A DNA stretch of 64,000 bases, taken from contig NZ_MTSE01000001.1 of the NCBI RefSeq assembly GCF_002154225.1, positions 760,281-824,280 on the forward strand, given 5' to 3'. The DNA is from Hymenobacter crusticola (GTDB lineage Bacteria > Bacteroidota > Bacteroidia > Cytophagales > Hymenobacteraceae). Below, piece after piece: positions 18,857-27,827 of this stretch (its first letter is position 1; the number at the start of each line of letters is the position of its first letter). Position numbers and translations under genes: made by a program. A model generated the notes under the pieces. It was not told the origin of the DNA. It saw only the letters and a list, made by a program, of their open reading frames with translations, and did not search any database.

Positions 18857-19867
18857 CTAGGGCCGGTAGGGCTTGCCTAGCACCAGCTTATTGCCCGTTA
18901 CGTCAACCTCGAACAGGTGGGGCACGCGGTGGTAGCGGCCCTGTATATCTTGGTGGCTGTGCGCGGCCATGAGCAGCTTGCCGTTTAGGTCTCGGAACAG
19001 CATGCCGTGGCCGTAGTTGGGCGGGGTGATGGGGTCTTTTTCCTGCACCCAGGGGCCATCGAGGGTGCCGCTGGTGGAGTAGGCTACGCCTTGCGTGTAC
19101 ACGTCGTAGATCCAGCTAGTCCAGATCATGCCGAGGCGGCCCGTTTTGGTGCGGAACAGGTAGGGGCCGTCGGTGACTTTATTGGGGCGGTCTTGACCGT
19201 TTTTGTCCTTCTCACGGCTCCAGGGCGAGTCGCTGGCGCGGAACAGTAGCTTGCCTTCGCCCACCGTGCCGCTCAGGTCGGGCTTCAGCGCAATCTTCTC
19301 GATGGTGCCGTTCAGGTTTTGTAGCCACTCGTAGCAATACACGAGGTAAGGTTTGCCGTCCTTATCCACCCACAGCGTGGCGTCGAGGGTGGGTTTATTG
19401 GCGGGCAGGTAAGTAGCATCTTGCATGGGCACGTAGGGGCCCGTCGGTTGGTCACTGACCAGCACGTGGCAGGCCCGGCGCTCGATGGCGTTGCCCTGCA
19501 CGGTATCAATCTTGACGGCCCGGTTGGTGAACGTACCGAAATAGTAGTATTTGCCGCGGTACGGGTGAATCTCAGCGGCCCAGATCATCGGCTTGGGGCC
19601 CATCCAGGAGTTTGGGTCGGGCTGTGCTACCGAATAAGGGCCTTCCCAGCGCTTCATGTCCGGGCTTTTCCAGAGCAGACCACCCGTGCCGGTCATATAA
19701 TACTGGTGGGTTTTCTGATCGGCCAGAATAAATGGGTCGCTCAGCTGAATGGAGTCCAGCGGCACATTCCGGCGAATGACCGGTAACCTAGCTTCCTGCG
19801 CCTGTACAGCAACGGACAGCAGCAGAAAGCTGCCTATTACCAACCAATTAGCTTTCCTGTTTATCAT
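18857..19867 (-). CDS. GH43 family glycoside hydrolase
   Basis: 336 residues with a signal peptide ('WLVIGSFLLLSVAVQAQ'), then a five-bladed GH43 propeller: catalytic-base region 'QLSDPFILAD' (~43), 'APTLDATLWVDKDGKPYLVY' type blade with the pKa-modulating Asp, and 'VTDGPYLFRTKTGRLGMIWTSW'. The usual GH43 acid is Glu in an EGP-like motif, and here DGP is seen. This variant is common in one Bacteroidota GH43 group, so loss of function should not be assumed. Likely an alpha-L-arabinofuranosidase or beta-xylosidase/galactosidase-type exo-enzyme; the substrate is inferred from the locus. It is co-directional with the next GH43 gene (gap ~100). Confidence 0.85.
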   Translation of the reverse strand: MINRKANWLVIGSFLLLSVAVQAQEARLPVIRRNVPLDSIQLSDPFILADQKTHQYYMTGTGGLLWKSPDMKRWEGPYSVAQPDPNSWMGPKPMIWAAEIHPYRGKYYYFGTFTNRAVKIDTVQGNAIERRACHVLVSDQPTGPYVPMQDATYLPANKPTLDATLWVDKDGKPYLVYCYEWLQNLNGTIEKIALKPDLSGTVGEGKLLFRASDSPWSREKDKNGQDRPNKVTDGPYLFRTKTGRLGMIWTSWIYDVYTQGVAYSTSGTLDGPWVQEKDPITPPNYGHGMLFRDLNGKLLMAAHSHQDIQGRYHRVPHLFEVDVTGNKLVLGKPYRP

Positions 19868-19970
19868 CTTATCGGGTCATTGTTTTGCCGCTATCATCTC
19901 CGCACGCGTCTTGGGTTACTAGACCTAGGTTGCGGCTGCCAGTGGCAAGCCAGCAAGGTGGGTCGACGAA

Positions 19971-20948
19971 TTATGGACGAGCGGGAGCTGCTTTTTTGAT
20001 CTTAGTAGGCTTCACCGGCTCAAAAACGTTGACTGGCAAGATGTTGCCTTGCGCGTCGAAGCGCATGGGCGAGATACACGTTTCGCGGTTGTAGCCGTTG
20101 CCGCCCGGAATCTTGAAGCGGTGGTAAGCAATAAACCATTCGTCGGTGCCGGGCACTTGCACCACCGAGTGGTGGCCGGCACCCTTCACCACGCCCTGGC
20201 CGTGCAGCACGGGATTGGCAGAAGCCTTCGTGAACGGACCTAGGGGGGAGCTGGCCGTGGCGTAGGCTACGGAGTAGCGTGGGTCGCGGGTGTCGTATTC
20301 GCTCCACATCAGGTAGTACTTGCCCTGGCGCTTAAACACGAACGAGCCTTCGTTGTAACCCGGCGGCTTGAACTCGATAACCGCGGCCACGTCATACGAG
20401 ACCATGTCGGGGTTGAGCTTGACCACGTGGCACTGGCCCTGCCCCCAGTAGAGGTAAGCCGTGCCATCGTCGTCGACAAACGTCATGGGGTCAATGGCTT
20501 GGCCCTTGAACTGGCCTTTGGGCACCAGGGGCTTACCTAGCGGGTCTTTGAACGGCCCGGTGGGTTTGTCGGCCACGGCTACCCCGATGTTGGTGTCAGC
20601 CGAGTAGTAATAGTAGTACTTGCCGTTTTTGGTAGCCATAGCCGGAGCCCAGGCGCGGGCTTTGGCCCAAGCTAGGTCGCGGGGCAGGTCCAAGATGACG
20701 CCTTCATTTTTCCAGTGCACCAGATCGGGCGACGACCAGGCCGTGAACGACGTGGCCCCCCAGCCCTCAATGCCGTCGGTGGTGGGGTAGAGGTAGAAGT
20801 TCTTGCCGAAGGCCGCGATGTGGGGGTCGGCATACACGCCCGGCAACACAGTAGCCGGCGCTTTGGTCGTATCGATGGTGGCGGTTTGGGCGAGGCAGGC
20901 CGCGGGCCAGGCGCTGCTCAGCAGCACAGCAAAAACAAATGGACGCAT
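19971..20948 (-). CDS. GH43 family glycoside hydrolase
   Basis: 325 residues from ATG 20948, where the signal peptide MRPFVFAVLLSSAWPAACLAQ begins (the frame is open nine codons further up). GH43 propeller motifs are complete: base Asp in 'VYADPHIAAF', 'RAWAPAMATKNGKYYYYYS', modulator Asp in 'IDPMTFVDDDGTAYLYWG' and acid Glu in 'YNEGSFVFKRQGKYYLMWS'. The expected activity is removal of arabinofuranose or a related side-chain sugar. A 12-bp palindrome (CCGCGTACGCGG, 20975-20986) lies 27 bases upstream of the start and could be a regulatory site. Confidence 0.88.
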   Translation of the reverse strand: MRPFVFAVLLSSAWPAACLAQTATIDTTKAPATVLPGVYADPHIAAFGKNFYLYPTTDGIEGWGATSFTAWSSPDLVHWKNEGVILDLPRDLAWAKARAWAPAMATKNGKYYYYYSADTNIGVAVADKPTGPFKDPLGKPLVPKGQFKGQAIDPMTFVDDDGTAYLYWGQGQCHVVKLNPDMVSYDVAAVIEFKPPGYNEGSFVFKRQGKYYLMWSEYDTRDPRYSVAYATASSPLGPFTKASANPVLHGQGVVKGAGHHSVVQVPGTDEWFIAYHRFKIPGGNGYNRETCISPMRFDAQGNILPVNVFEPVKPTKIKKAAPARP

Positions 20949-21147
20949 ATCGTTGTGTAAGTCTGCAATGTACACCGCGTACGCGGCACCGAGGCTAGCT
21001 CGTTAGGTTCCCACTCCCGGTGAGCTAGCCGTTCAGCAACCTTTGTTTTTCAGCACGCGCGGGCCGCACTCCCCTAAAGTTTCGATCCACGCGTAAAGGC
21101 TGCTGTCGGTGCCGCGATTTTCGCGGTTTGTCAAGGCAAACGTAGTT

Positions 21148-23253
21148 TTAATTGAATTGCACGGTTTTCTTGCCGCCATCGGCGAAGTCGACCTGCACGT
21201 TGTTGTTCTGGGCGGAATAAGCTAGCTTCTTCACGAGCACTAGCTCGTTGTCGGTCCACTTTTCGCCGGCTTTTTTCCAGAGCATGAGCGTGGCATAAAT
21301 AGGTGGCTTGCCGTCGGCCACGATGGCCGTAGCGTCGAGCACGGTGCTGTTGTTGCTGACGGGGTGCAAGCCCTGCGCCGCTACGGTTTCCACCTTTTCC
21401 CAGCCGCTAAGCGGCACCAAGGCTAGCTGGTAAGCACCGTTGCTGATAAGGTGCACTTGGCGGCCGCGCACTTTGCGCGTTTCGTGTTTAATAGGCTGAT
21501 TGCCAAGCTGCGGCAGGGCATAATGACCTAGGCGCACGAAGGTACCCACAGTACCCGTGTACTTATCCACGCGCAGGATGCCATTGGGCAGCGGCACGTC
21601 GGCTAGGCTCAGGCGGATGTTTTTGTCGGTTTCCAGCTGCGCGTCGCGGTAATACACACCGTCCTCGAAACGCTTGAAGGTGAAAAGGCGCAGGGCTTCC
21701 CACTCGCTTTTCACGTTTTTGAACACGTAGTTCATGGCTACCTCGCCGTTGGGGCCGTCGGCTTGCCACGGAAAGGCGCTGTTGTAGCTCAGGCGGTTGT
21801 AGTTTTCGCTGCCGCGGAATGGCTCGCCCGCCCCGATGATGGGCACGTGGCACCACGCCCGAATTTCGGCCGCGCCGCTATTGGGGTAGTCGGTGATGAG
21901 GATATTAGAGCCGGGCTCGTACTTGTTGAACACCGTGCCCGGGGCTAGCTCTTTGGTGGCCCAAGCACCTTCGTTTTCGGTGGCCGTCCAGAAGGGGCTG
22001 TTAGCCGGCACCAACAACCCTAGGAAGGCCTTGGCCAGCCAGAACACGCTGCCCCGGCAGCTGTACGACTGCACCGCCGGGTCGAAGGGACCGTAGAAAC
22101 CTAGGGTTGGGATGTTATCCTGCAAGAAATCAGGGCTCTGCAAAAATTGGAGCATGGCGCCCGAGGCAATGCGCCGCATCCAGCCGAAGTTGGTGCCCGG
22201 CTCCGGCTGAAAGCCCATGAGCGGAAACGGCACCACGGCCGCAAACCGGTACGCAATGCTGCGCCCCCACATGATCATGCTGCCGTCGCGCCCAAACATA
22301 TAAGGGTAGTTGTCCTTGAGCGGGGCGAAGTTGGTGGTAAGCTGTTGGGCCACTTGCGGGTAATGCTCGCGGCCGTAGTACTCCGTCCAGAGGCGGCCGT
22401 ACATTTCGAAGGCCCACATGCTGTAGTAGTCGTAAGCGGGGCCGTCGTGGTACCAGCCTTCGCCGCGGTAGTGGGTGAGCTGCTTTTGCAAGTATTCCTC
22501 CATCAGCTTCTCGTTTACCTGGTAGCCCCGACTCTTGAAGAAGCTTAGAATGAAGATGTTGAAATAGCGCCAGTTTTGGGGCACCGTGGGGCCGTCGCCG
22601 TAGCTGAGCATGGTGGCCGCCAGGGTTTTCTTGGTGGCCTCAGGCAGCGGGTCCCACAAGATTTCGGGCGCCGCAAACAGCGCCACCGACAAGCCCCCGA
22701 ACTCTACCAGATTTTGGCTAGGTCCGCCGTTGGCCGCGCGGGGCTTGATGTAGGTGTCGCTGCTGGGGTCGACTAGCCGACCGAGCTGGTGGCGGTAGTA
22801 GTCGGCTACTTTGATGCCGTTGAGCGTGAGGCCTGGATTTTCCTTCAGCAGGGGCGCGGCCATGAACAGCGTCCGGCACAGACCTTCCAGCTTTTCGGTC
22901 GGCACCTGCCCTTCGTTGCGCGGATAGCTCTTGCCCGGCTGCTTCGGAAACTGCATGGGGTCATCTAGCTTATGAATGTAGCTGAACGCTCCACTGAGCA
23001 GGTACTGGGCCGCATCTTGCCAGTGCTTGCGCGTCATGCCCGTAAAGGGGCTGAGCTGCTTGTCAGGCTGCTCTAGCTTGAATGGGGGCAGCTGCGTGGC
23101 TGGCCGCGCCACGTTGGTGTTGAAGGTAAGGGCCGGCGTTTGGCTGTATCCTAGGCTAGGGCTTAACAGCAAGGTACTTAGCAAGGCACTGCTCGCAACC
23201 CCGCGCACGCCGCGGCGCCCATGTTGGGCACCACGGTGGGCGGGGTTGCTCAT
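21148..23253 (-). CDS. DUF2264 family secreted protein (large form)
   Basis: About 701 residues from ATG 23253, where a signal-like N-terminus begins (Arg-rich, then 'SSALLSTLLLSPSLGYSQ'). The DUF2264 (PF10022) helical-barrel domain covers residues ~60-400 ('QYLLSGAFSYIHKLDDP', 'NGGPSQNLVEFGGLSVALF', 'VPQNWRYFNIFILSFFKSRGY', 'GWYHDGPAYDYYSMWAFEMYG', 'FGRDGSMIMWGRSIAYRFA'); a beta-rich C-terminal domain follows. Some members of this family are, to my knowledge, beta-glucuronidases (GH154). A glucuronidase would suit the substrate proposed for the locus. A shorter paralogue is at 33433-34680. Confidence 0.85.
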   Translation of the reverse strand: MSNPAHRGAQHGRRGVRGVASSALLSTLLLSPSLGYSQTPALTFNTNVARPATQLPPFKLEQPDKQLSPFTGMTRKHWQDAAQYLLSGAFSYIHKLDDPMQFPKQPGKSYPRNEGQVPTEKLEGLCRTLFMAAPLLKENPGLTLNGIKVADYYRHQLGRLVDPSSDTYIKPRAANGGPSQNLVEFGGLSVALFAAPEILWDPLPEATKKTLAATMLSYGDGPTVPQNWRYFNIFILSFFKSRGYQVNEKLMEEYLQKQLTHYRGEGWYHDGPAYDYYSMWAFEMYGRLWTEYYGREHYPQVAQQLTTNFAPLKDNYPYMFGRDGSMIMWGRSIAYRFAAVVPFPLMGFQPEPGTNFGWMRRIASGAMLQFLQSPDFLQDNIPTLGFYGPFDPAVQSYSCRGSVFWLAKAFLGLLVPANSPFWTATENEGAWATKELAPGTVFNKYEPGSNILITDYPNSGAAEIRAWCHVPIIGAGEPFRGSENYNRLSYNSAFPWQADGPNGEVAMNYVFKNVKSEWEALRLFTFKRFEDGVYYRDAQLETDKNIRLSLADVPLPNGILRVDKYTGTVGTFVRLGHYALPQLGNQPIKHETRKVRGRQVHLISNGAYQLALVPLSGWEKVETVAAQGLHPVSNNSTVLDATAIVADGKPPIYATLMLWKKAGEKWTDNELVLVKKLAYSAQNNNVQVDFADGGKKTVQFN

Positions 23254-23313
23254 AACAGCGCGGAGAAGGGTGGGAATTGGCACGGGAAATATTCGATCAG
23301 AAAGGAATGTTCT

Positions 23314-23334
23314 AGCGGGGTGAGGTGCCCCGCT
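23314..23334 (-). terminator. Small hairpin after the GH35 gene
   Basis: A 7-bp GC-rich stem (AGCGGGG / CCCCGCT) with a 7-base loop in the 95-base gap between the GH35 stop and the DUF2264 start. No T-run follows on the minus strand, so it may attenuate rather than end transcription. Confidence 0.3.
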
Positions 23335-23348
23335 TGCACGAGCAGCTT

Positions 23349-25232
23349 TTAGTTCGTGCGGCGGGCTTCGCCGTCGGCTTTCACCACGCTCAGAATCGGC
23401 TTTTCGAGGCCGGCTAGCTTGTCTTGCTCGGGCTTCAAAAGCTCAAGCACCGCTACTTCGTTCTGGCCTTTTTTCAACCACTCGGCAGGCACGTAAAGCG
23501 TTTGTTGGGGGCCCACCTCCCAGTACCGACCTAGGTTGTGGCCGTTGATCCACACCACGCCCTTGCCCCAAGTGCTCATGTCAAAGTACGTATCGGCGGG
23601 CTTGTCGAGGGTGAAGGAGCCGCGGCGCACGACCGGGGCGTTGCTGCCGGCGGCAACCTTCGCCGTGGAGGCTTTGATTTTGGAAATGTCATCGAAAGGC
23701 AGGCGGAAGTGCTGCCAGTTGGTGACCTCCGTACCGGCAAACGTCACCTGCTCGGTGATGCCCTTGCGGTTCTGGGTTAGGTAGGGGCCGAAGTTCAGGC
23801 GACCTAGGTTTTCCACCAGAATATCCAGAGTCACAGTGCCTTTGGGCAAAGTCAGCTCGGTTTGGCTTTCGTCCTTGCGGCGGTCGAGCACGGCCACGCG
23901 TTGCCCGTTCACCATTACCACGGCGTAGTCGCGCAGGTCCTTGAGCTGCAACACGCCTTTGCGGCCGCCGGCCAGGGTGGTGCGGTAGAGCACGAAGCCG
24001 TAATCCTGGTTCAGGTCTTCAAATGTCTGAGGCTTAGCGCTTACCACGGCCTTGGGTAGTATGCTAGCGAGGCTGGTGGTCTGCGTCAGCGTGATGCTGG
24101 GGATGCGCGTGGAGGGTTTGGCGGCGGGCACGGCGGGCAGCTTGGTGCCGGCGGGCAGGTGCTTCTCGATTACCTGGCGGAAGGCCATGAACTTCGGCGT
24201 GGCATTGCCGGCCTCGTCGAGGGGCGCGTCGTAGTCGTAGCTACTGATTTGGGGCTCAAACTTGGTGTCGCCGCCCTTGTAGTTGGCCCCGTTCATGAAG
24301 CCGCGGGTGGTGCCCCCGTGGAACATGTACATATTGATGGAAATACCGGCCGCCAGCACCGAATCGAGGCGGGGCGTATACTTCTCGGCGGGCACGGTGT
24401 GGTGCGGCGTGCCCCACCAGTCAAACCAGGCCGGGTACCACTCGGCAATGTAGAAGGGGCCTTTGCCGCCGTGGTAGGTGCGCACCAACTGCTTCACCTT
24501 GCGCGGGTCGTCCCAGCCGTTCACGGCGGGCAGCAGGCCTTCCAAGTGGCCCTCTTTTACTTTTTCGCCAGGGTCGCAGGTGTAGAGCAGACCGTCGAAG
24601 CCGGCGTCCTGGAACATCTTGCGGTTGAGGGCTAGGTAGTTCTTGTCGTCGGAGTAGAAGCCGTACTCATTTTCCACCTGCACCATCAGCACGGGGCCGC
24701 CGTGGTTGATTTGCAAGGGGGCTAGCTGCTTGGCTACTTCCTTCAGGTACCGGCCGTAGGCGGCTAGGTACTTGGGGTCCATGCTCCTGACCTTAAGGTC
24801 TTTGTCTTTCTGAAGCCAGTAAGGGTAGCCGCCAAATTCCCACTCGGCGCACACGTAGGGGCTAGGCCGGACAATCACCCACAAGCCCTCTTCCTGGGCC
24901 ATTTTCACGAAAGCGGTGATGTCGTTGTTGCCCGTGAAGCTGTACTGGCCGGGCTGGGGCTCGTGCACGTTCCAGAACACGTAAGTGCCTATCGTATTCA
25001 GGCCCATGGCTTTGGCCATCTTCATGCGCGCCCGCCACGCCTCCCGCGGAATGCGCGGGTAGTGCAGCTCGCCCGAAATCATCTGAAACGGCTTGCCGTC
25101 AAGCAGAAACGCTTCGTCGCCGAGGGTGAACGTGTGTTTGGCAGCGGGTGCCTTGGTTTGGGCGACGGTTGTCGGGAGGGTTGTCAGGCTCAGGCCACTC
25201 AGCAGCACTGCCCCCACTAAATTTCTGTACAT
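23349..25232 (-). CDS. GH35 family beta-galactosidase
   Basis: 627 residues from ATG 25232 with a signal peptide ending near 'LPTTVAQ'. The N-terminal TIM barrel shows the GH35 pattern: 'FQMISGELHYPRIPREAWRA', 'GLNTIGTYVFWNVHEP', 'RPSPYVCAEWEFGGYPYWL', acid/base Glu in 'GPVLMVQVENEYGFY' (~190) and the nucleophile Glu in 'YIAEWYPAWFDWWG' (~265). C-terminal jelly-roll domains follow ('WGKGVVWINGHNLGRYWEVGPQQTLYVP'). It removes terminal beta-galactose. Its co-occurrence with a GH2 enzyme suggests different galactosidic links or compartments. Confidence 0.94.
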   Translation of the reverse strand: MYRNLVGAVLLSGLSLTTLPTTVAQTKAPAAKHTFTLGDEAFLLDGKPFQMISGELHYPRIPREAWRARMKMAKAMGLNTIGTYVFWNVHEPQPGQYSFTGNNDITAFVKMAQEEGLWVIVRPSPYVCAEWEFGGYPYWLQKDKDLKVRSMDPKYLAAYGRYLKEVAKQLAPLQINHGGPVLMVQVENEYGFYSDDKNYLALNRKMFQDAGFDGLLYTCDPGEKVKEGHLEGLLPAVNGWDDPRKVKQLVRTYHGGKGPFYIAEWYPAWFDWWGTPHHTVPAEKYTPRLDSVLAAGISINMYMFHGGTTRGFMNGANYKGGDTKFEPQISSYDYDAPLDEAGNATPKFMAFRQVIEKHLPAGTKLPAVPAAKPSTRIPSITLTQTTSLASILPKAVVSAKPQTFEDLNQDYGFVLYRTTLAGGRKGVLQLKDLRDYAVVMVNGQRVAVLDRRKDESQTELTLPKGTVTLDILVENLGRLNFGPYLTQNRKGITEQVTFAGTEVTNWQHFRLPFDDISKIKASTAKVAAGSNAPVVRRGSFTLDKPADTYFDMSTWGKGVVWINGHNLGRYWEVGPQQTLYVPAEWLKKGQNEVAVLELLKPEQDKLAGLEKPILSVVKADGEARRTN

Positions 25233-25282
25233 CACGGCCTAAAATTTCTTAGGTGGGTTCTTGGTATGAAAAATCGATTTAG

Positions 25283-26329
25283 CTACTTGGAGGTCTGCTG
25301 GTTAAAGAAACCTAGGTTCCATTCCGGCAGCCAAGCAATGGTAGGCTGTCCTTCCTTAAACTGCACCGGCAGCCACAGGTGGCGGCTGTCTTTGAGGTCC
25401 TTGGGGTTCCAGCGGTCGGCCATAAAGATAAAGGCGTCTTTTTTGCCCGGCACCGGCAGCACGTAGGTCGACTGCCCGTCGAAGGTGAGCTTGGCGTTGG
25501 GGCCGGTCATCGGGTCACCCACTAGTTGCCAAGGGCCAAACGGCGAGCTAGCCACGTGCATTGAGGCCTGGTTGGGCGCCCAGCCGGTGCAGCCGCTCGT
25601 AATGAGGTAATACTTGCCGTCTTTCTTGAACAGAGCCGGCGCCTCGCGGTGCTTGCTGAAGAGCATGCTGTCCTGGGTGGTCGGCGTCAGGTAGTCGTCG
25701 TTGAGGCGGGCTAGGCGCAGGTCGTAGTTTTCCTTGGAGGAGTAGATGTGGTAGGCGGTGCCATCGTCGTCCACATACAGGCCCATGTCGCGCGACATGT
25801 TGCCGTTGGGCCGGAAGCTGCTCACGTATTTGAATGGACCCGTGGGCTTGTCGGCCACGGCCACACCGGCGCGGGCGGCCTTGTAGCCCTGGTCTTTCAG
25901 CTCCAAGTGAAACCACATCACGTACTTGCCGGTCTTCTTATTGTAAATAACCTTGGGCCGCTCCATGAGGCAACCGAGGGCTATTTCGTGCGCCGGATCA
26001 GAACTTGGGGTGAGAGCCACGCCTTCGTACTTCCAGTTATAAAGGTCCTTCGACGAATACACGTTCACGCCTTCTTCCTGGTGCTGAGCGCGTTTCTCGC
26101 CGTACCAATAGTAGGTTTTGCCCACCAGCAAAATGCCGCCGCCGTGGGCGTTAATCACGTTGCCGTCGGTGTCGTACCACAACTCGCCGGGGCGGAAGTT
26201 GGTGTTTTTCTCGGCTTTGGGGGCACGAGGTTTCGGAGCGCTTTCGGCCGGGCCGCCGGCGTAAGAAGTGCTTTGAAGGGCTAGGGCGCTAAGCGCCAGC
26301 AGCGTTAAGGATACTTTTCGCATGGTCAT
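25283..26329 (-). CDS. GH43 exo-beta-1,3-galactanase-like enzyme
   Basis: 348 residues with a signal peptide ('LTLLALSALALQSTSYAG'). The N-terminal signature 'WYDTDGNVINAHGGGILLVG' followed by 'TYYWYGEKR' and 'GVNVYSSKDLYNWKYEG' is that of the GH43 group (subfamily 24-like) known for exo-beta-1,3-galactanases that trim the backbone of arabinogalactan proteins. Further motifs: 'ERPKVIYNKKTGKYVMW' and 'MSRDMGLYVDDDGTAYHIYSS'. Its start overlaps the end of the truncated SusC-like gene by 4 bases (ATGA-type coupling). This is the strongest single substrate marker in the locus. Confidence 0.85.
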   Translation of the reverse strand: MTMRKVSLTLLALSALALQSTSYAGGPAESAPKPRAPKAEKNTNFRPGELWYDTDGNVINAHGGGILLVGKTYYWYGEKRAQHQEEGVNVYSSKDLYNWKYEGVALTPSSDPAHEIALGCLMERPKVIYNKKTGKYVMWFHLELKDQGYKAARAGVAVADKPTGPFKYVSSFRPNGNMSRDMGLYVDDDGTAYHIYSSKENYDLRLARLNDDYLTPTTQDSMLFSKHREAPALFKKDGKYYLITSGCTGWAPNQASMHVASSPFGPWQLVGDPMTGPNAKLTFDGQSTYVLPVPGKKDAFIFMADRWNPKDLKDSRHLWLPVQFKEGQPTIAWLPEWNLGFFNQQTSK

Positions 26330-27453
26330 GGCGATTCACCTAGGGTGGTTAAAAATCGGCTGGTTGTGGTAGCCTGCAGCCCCGACTGGCTCAGGTGCTC
26401 CAGCGCCACGAAGTACTTGGAGAAGTTGTTGCCGCCGCTGGCGCTAAAGGTGTAGCGGTTTAGCCGCGACGACGACTTCAGCGTCTGCTTGCGCCAGTCT
26501 ACGTCGGGGTGGCCGTAGGGGTCGGAGCCGTTTTGGTAGGCTTGCAGGTCGGCATCGGTATATACCGGCGCTAGGCCGTCGTTCCGGCGTGCTTCGTTGT
26601 TGAGCAGGGCGTAGTTGTAGGCGTTTAGCGCCTTCGGCATCTTAATGGGTTGCTGCAAAGCCGATTGCACGGTGAACGAGACCCTAGGCTGACCGGGCGT
26701 ACCCTTGCGGGTTGTCACGAGCAGCACGCCATTGGAGGAGCGCACCCCGAGCATAGCCGTGCTCAGGGCATCTTTCAGCACCGTCACCGACTCAATTTCC
26801 TCAAGGTCGAACTGGGTGAGCTGGCGCGGAATGCCGTCGATAACCACCAAGGGCGCTTGCCCCAGCAAAGAAGGCGAAGCAGCATCGGCCCCGGGTTGGC
26901 CGGAGCCTTGCACTGTGTACAAGCCCGCCAGTCGCCCGGCCAGCGCCGTCACGAAGGAAGTGACCGGCAGCTTCTGGAGCTCATTGTTGTACACGGCCTG
27001 CGTGGAAGTAGCCGTTAGGTCGGGGCGGACCGTGGTGGCGTAGAGCTGCTGCACCGGTTTGAGGCGCGCCACCGCCGCATTCTTGGTGTTCAGCACAATC
27101 AGCGGTGCGGTGTCGTCGCGGAGTATATAGTGCCGCACCACCGACCCGAAGGCGCGCAGCACCACTGTGTCGCCCTTCGTGATGGGCAGCTTAAACGTGC
27201 CCATTGCGTCGGATACGGCCGTGAGCGTACCCCTGCGGCTCGTAACAGCAACACCCACCAGCGGCTCGCCATTCTCGTCGATTACCGAAGAAGTGAGGAG
27301 CCTAGTAGCGGTACTATCCTGGCTTTTGAGAGTGCTGTCTGGTAATTGCCACAGCCTCCTAGGGGCGAGCGGACCCGCCAAAGCCGGCGAGGCGCTGGCA
27401 AGGCCTAGGGCCAGAAGAAGGAGCTTGGTTTTCGTTGGTAAAGGTTCTCCCAT
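26326..27453 (-). pseudogene. Truncated SusC-like TonB-dependent receptor (plug and first strands only)
   Basis: 375 residues: signal peptide, carboxypeptidase-regulatory-like domain ('SSVIDENGEPLVGVAVTSRRG' ~55-125), plug domain ('LEEIESVTVLKDALSTAMLG', 'SNGVLLVTTRKG') and the first barrel segments ('RYTFSASGGNNFSKYFVALEHLSQSGL'). Full SusC proteins are ~1000 residues; here the frame stops ~60 residues into the barrel and runs into the start of the GH43 gene with a 4-base overlap. No remaining barrel and no SusD gene is found in the window. A deletion joining receptor and hydrolase is the simplest reading. A signalling or plug-only role cannot be excluded, since the frame itself is intact. 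Confidence 0.7.
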
Positions 27454-27613
27454 AGATAGCGCTTCTGTAAGGTGAGGATGTACGATTGGTGAAAGGAAGG
27501 CAAAGCAGCCTAGGGGCTAGACTTTAGGAATGATTTATTGACTGTTGCGCCTCAGCATGTAAATAGCTTATCGGAATCAGGATAAAAGTAGAGCTCCGCC
27601 AAGGGAGAAAAGG

Positions 27614-27650
27614 GGGCTAATTCAACCGAAAAAAGGGGTTAAATTAGCCC
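27614..27650. promoter_or_regulatory. Interrupted palindrome between SusC-like and HTCS genes
   Basis: GGGCTAATTCAACC (27614-27627) and GGTTAAATTAGCCC (27637-27650) are inverted with one mismatch around a 9-base spacer. The position, between two divergent promoters, suits an operator, possibly for the HTCS protein itself. A short hairpin in the mRNA is the alternative. Confidence 0.4.
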
Positions 27651-27778
27651 GACAGCTGAAAAACGGCCGGCTAAGAATTTGCCTAGGATAGCGTTATTTG
27701 GTTGTTTAGTAATACATTACAAAGTTCATATTCTGGATTATCCTTTCGCACCAACCTCCTCTTGCTTATCGATCAAGC

Positions 27779-27790
27779 GCAAACGTTTGC
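27779..27790. promoter_or_regulatory. LacI-type operator-like palindrome before the HTCS gene
   Basis: GCAAACGTTTGC, a perfect 12-bp palindrome within CGCAAACGTTTGCAA, fits the general LacI-family operator pattern (GnAAnCGnTTnC). It ends 37 bases before the HTCS ATG. The same core, GCAAnCGnTTGC, occurs at 37002-37021 beside the lacI-family gene. Confidence 0.5.
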
Positions 27791-27827
27791 AACAATCGAT
27801 AATCTAATCCGTCAATCTTTCGCTGCT

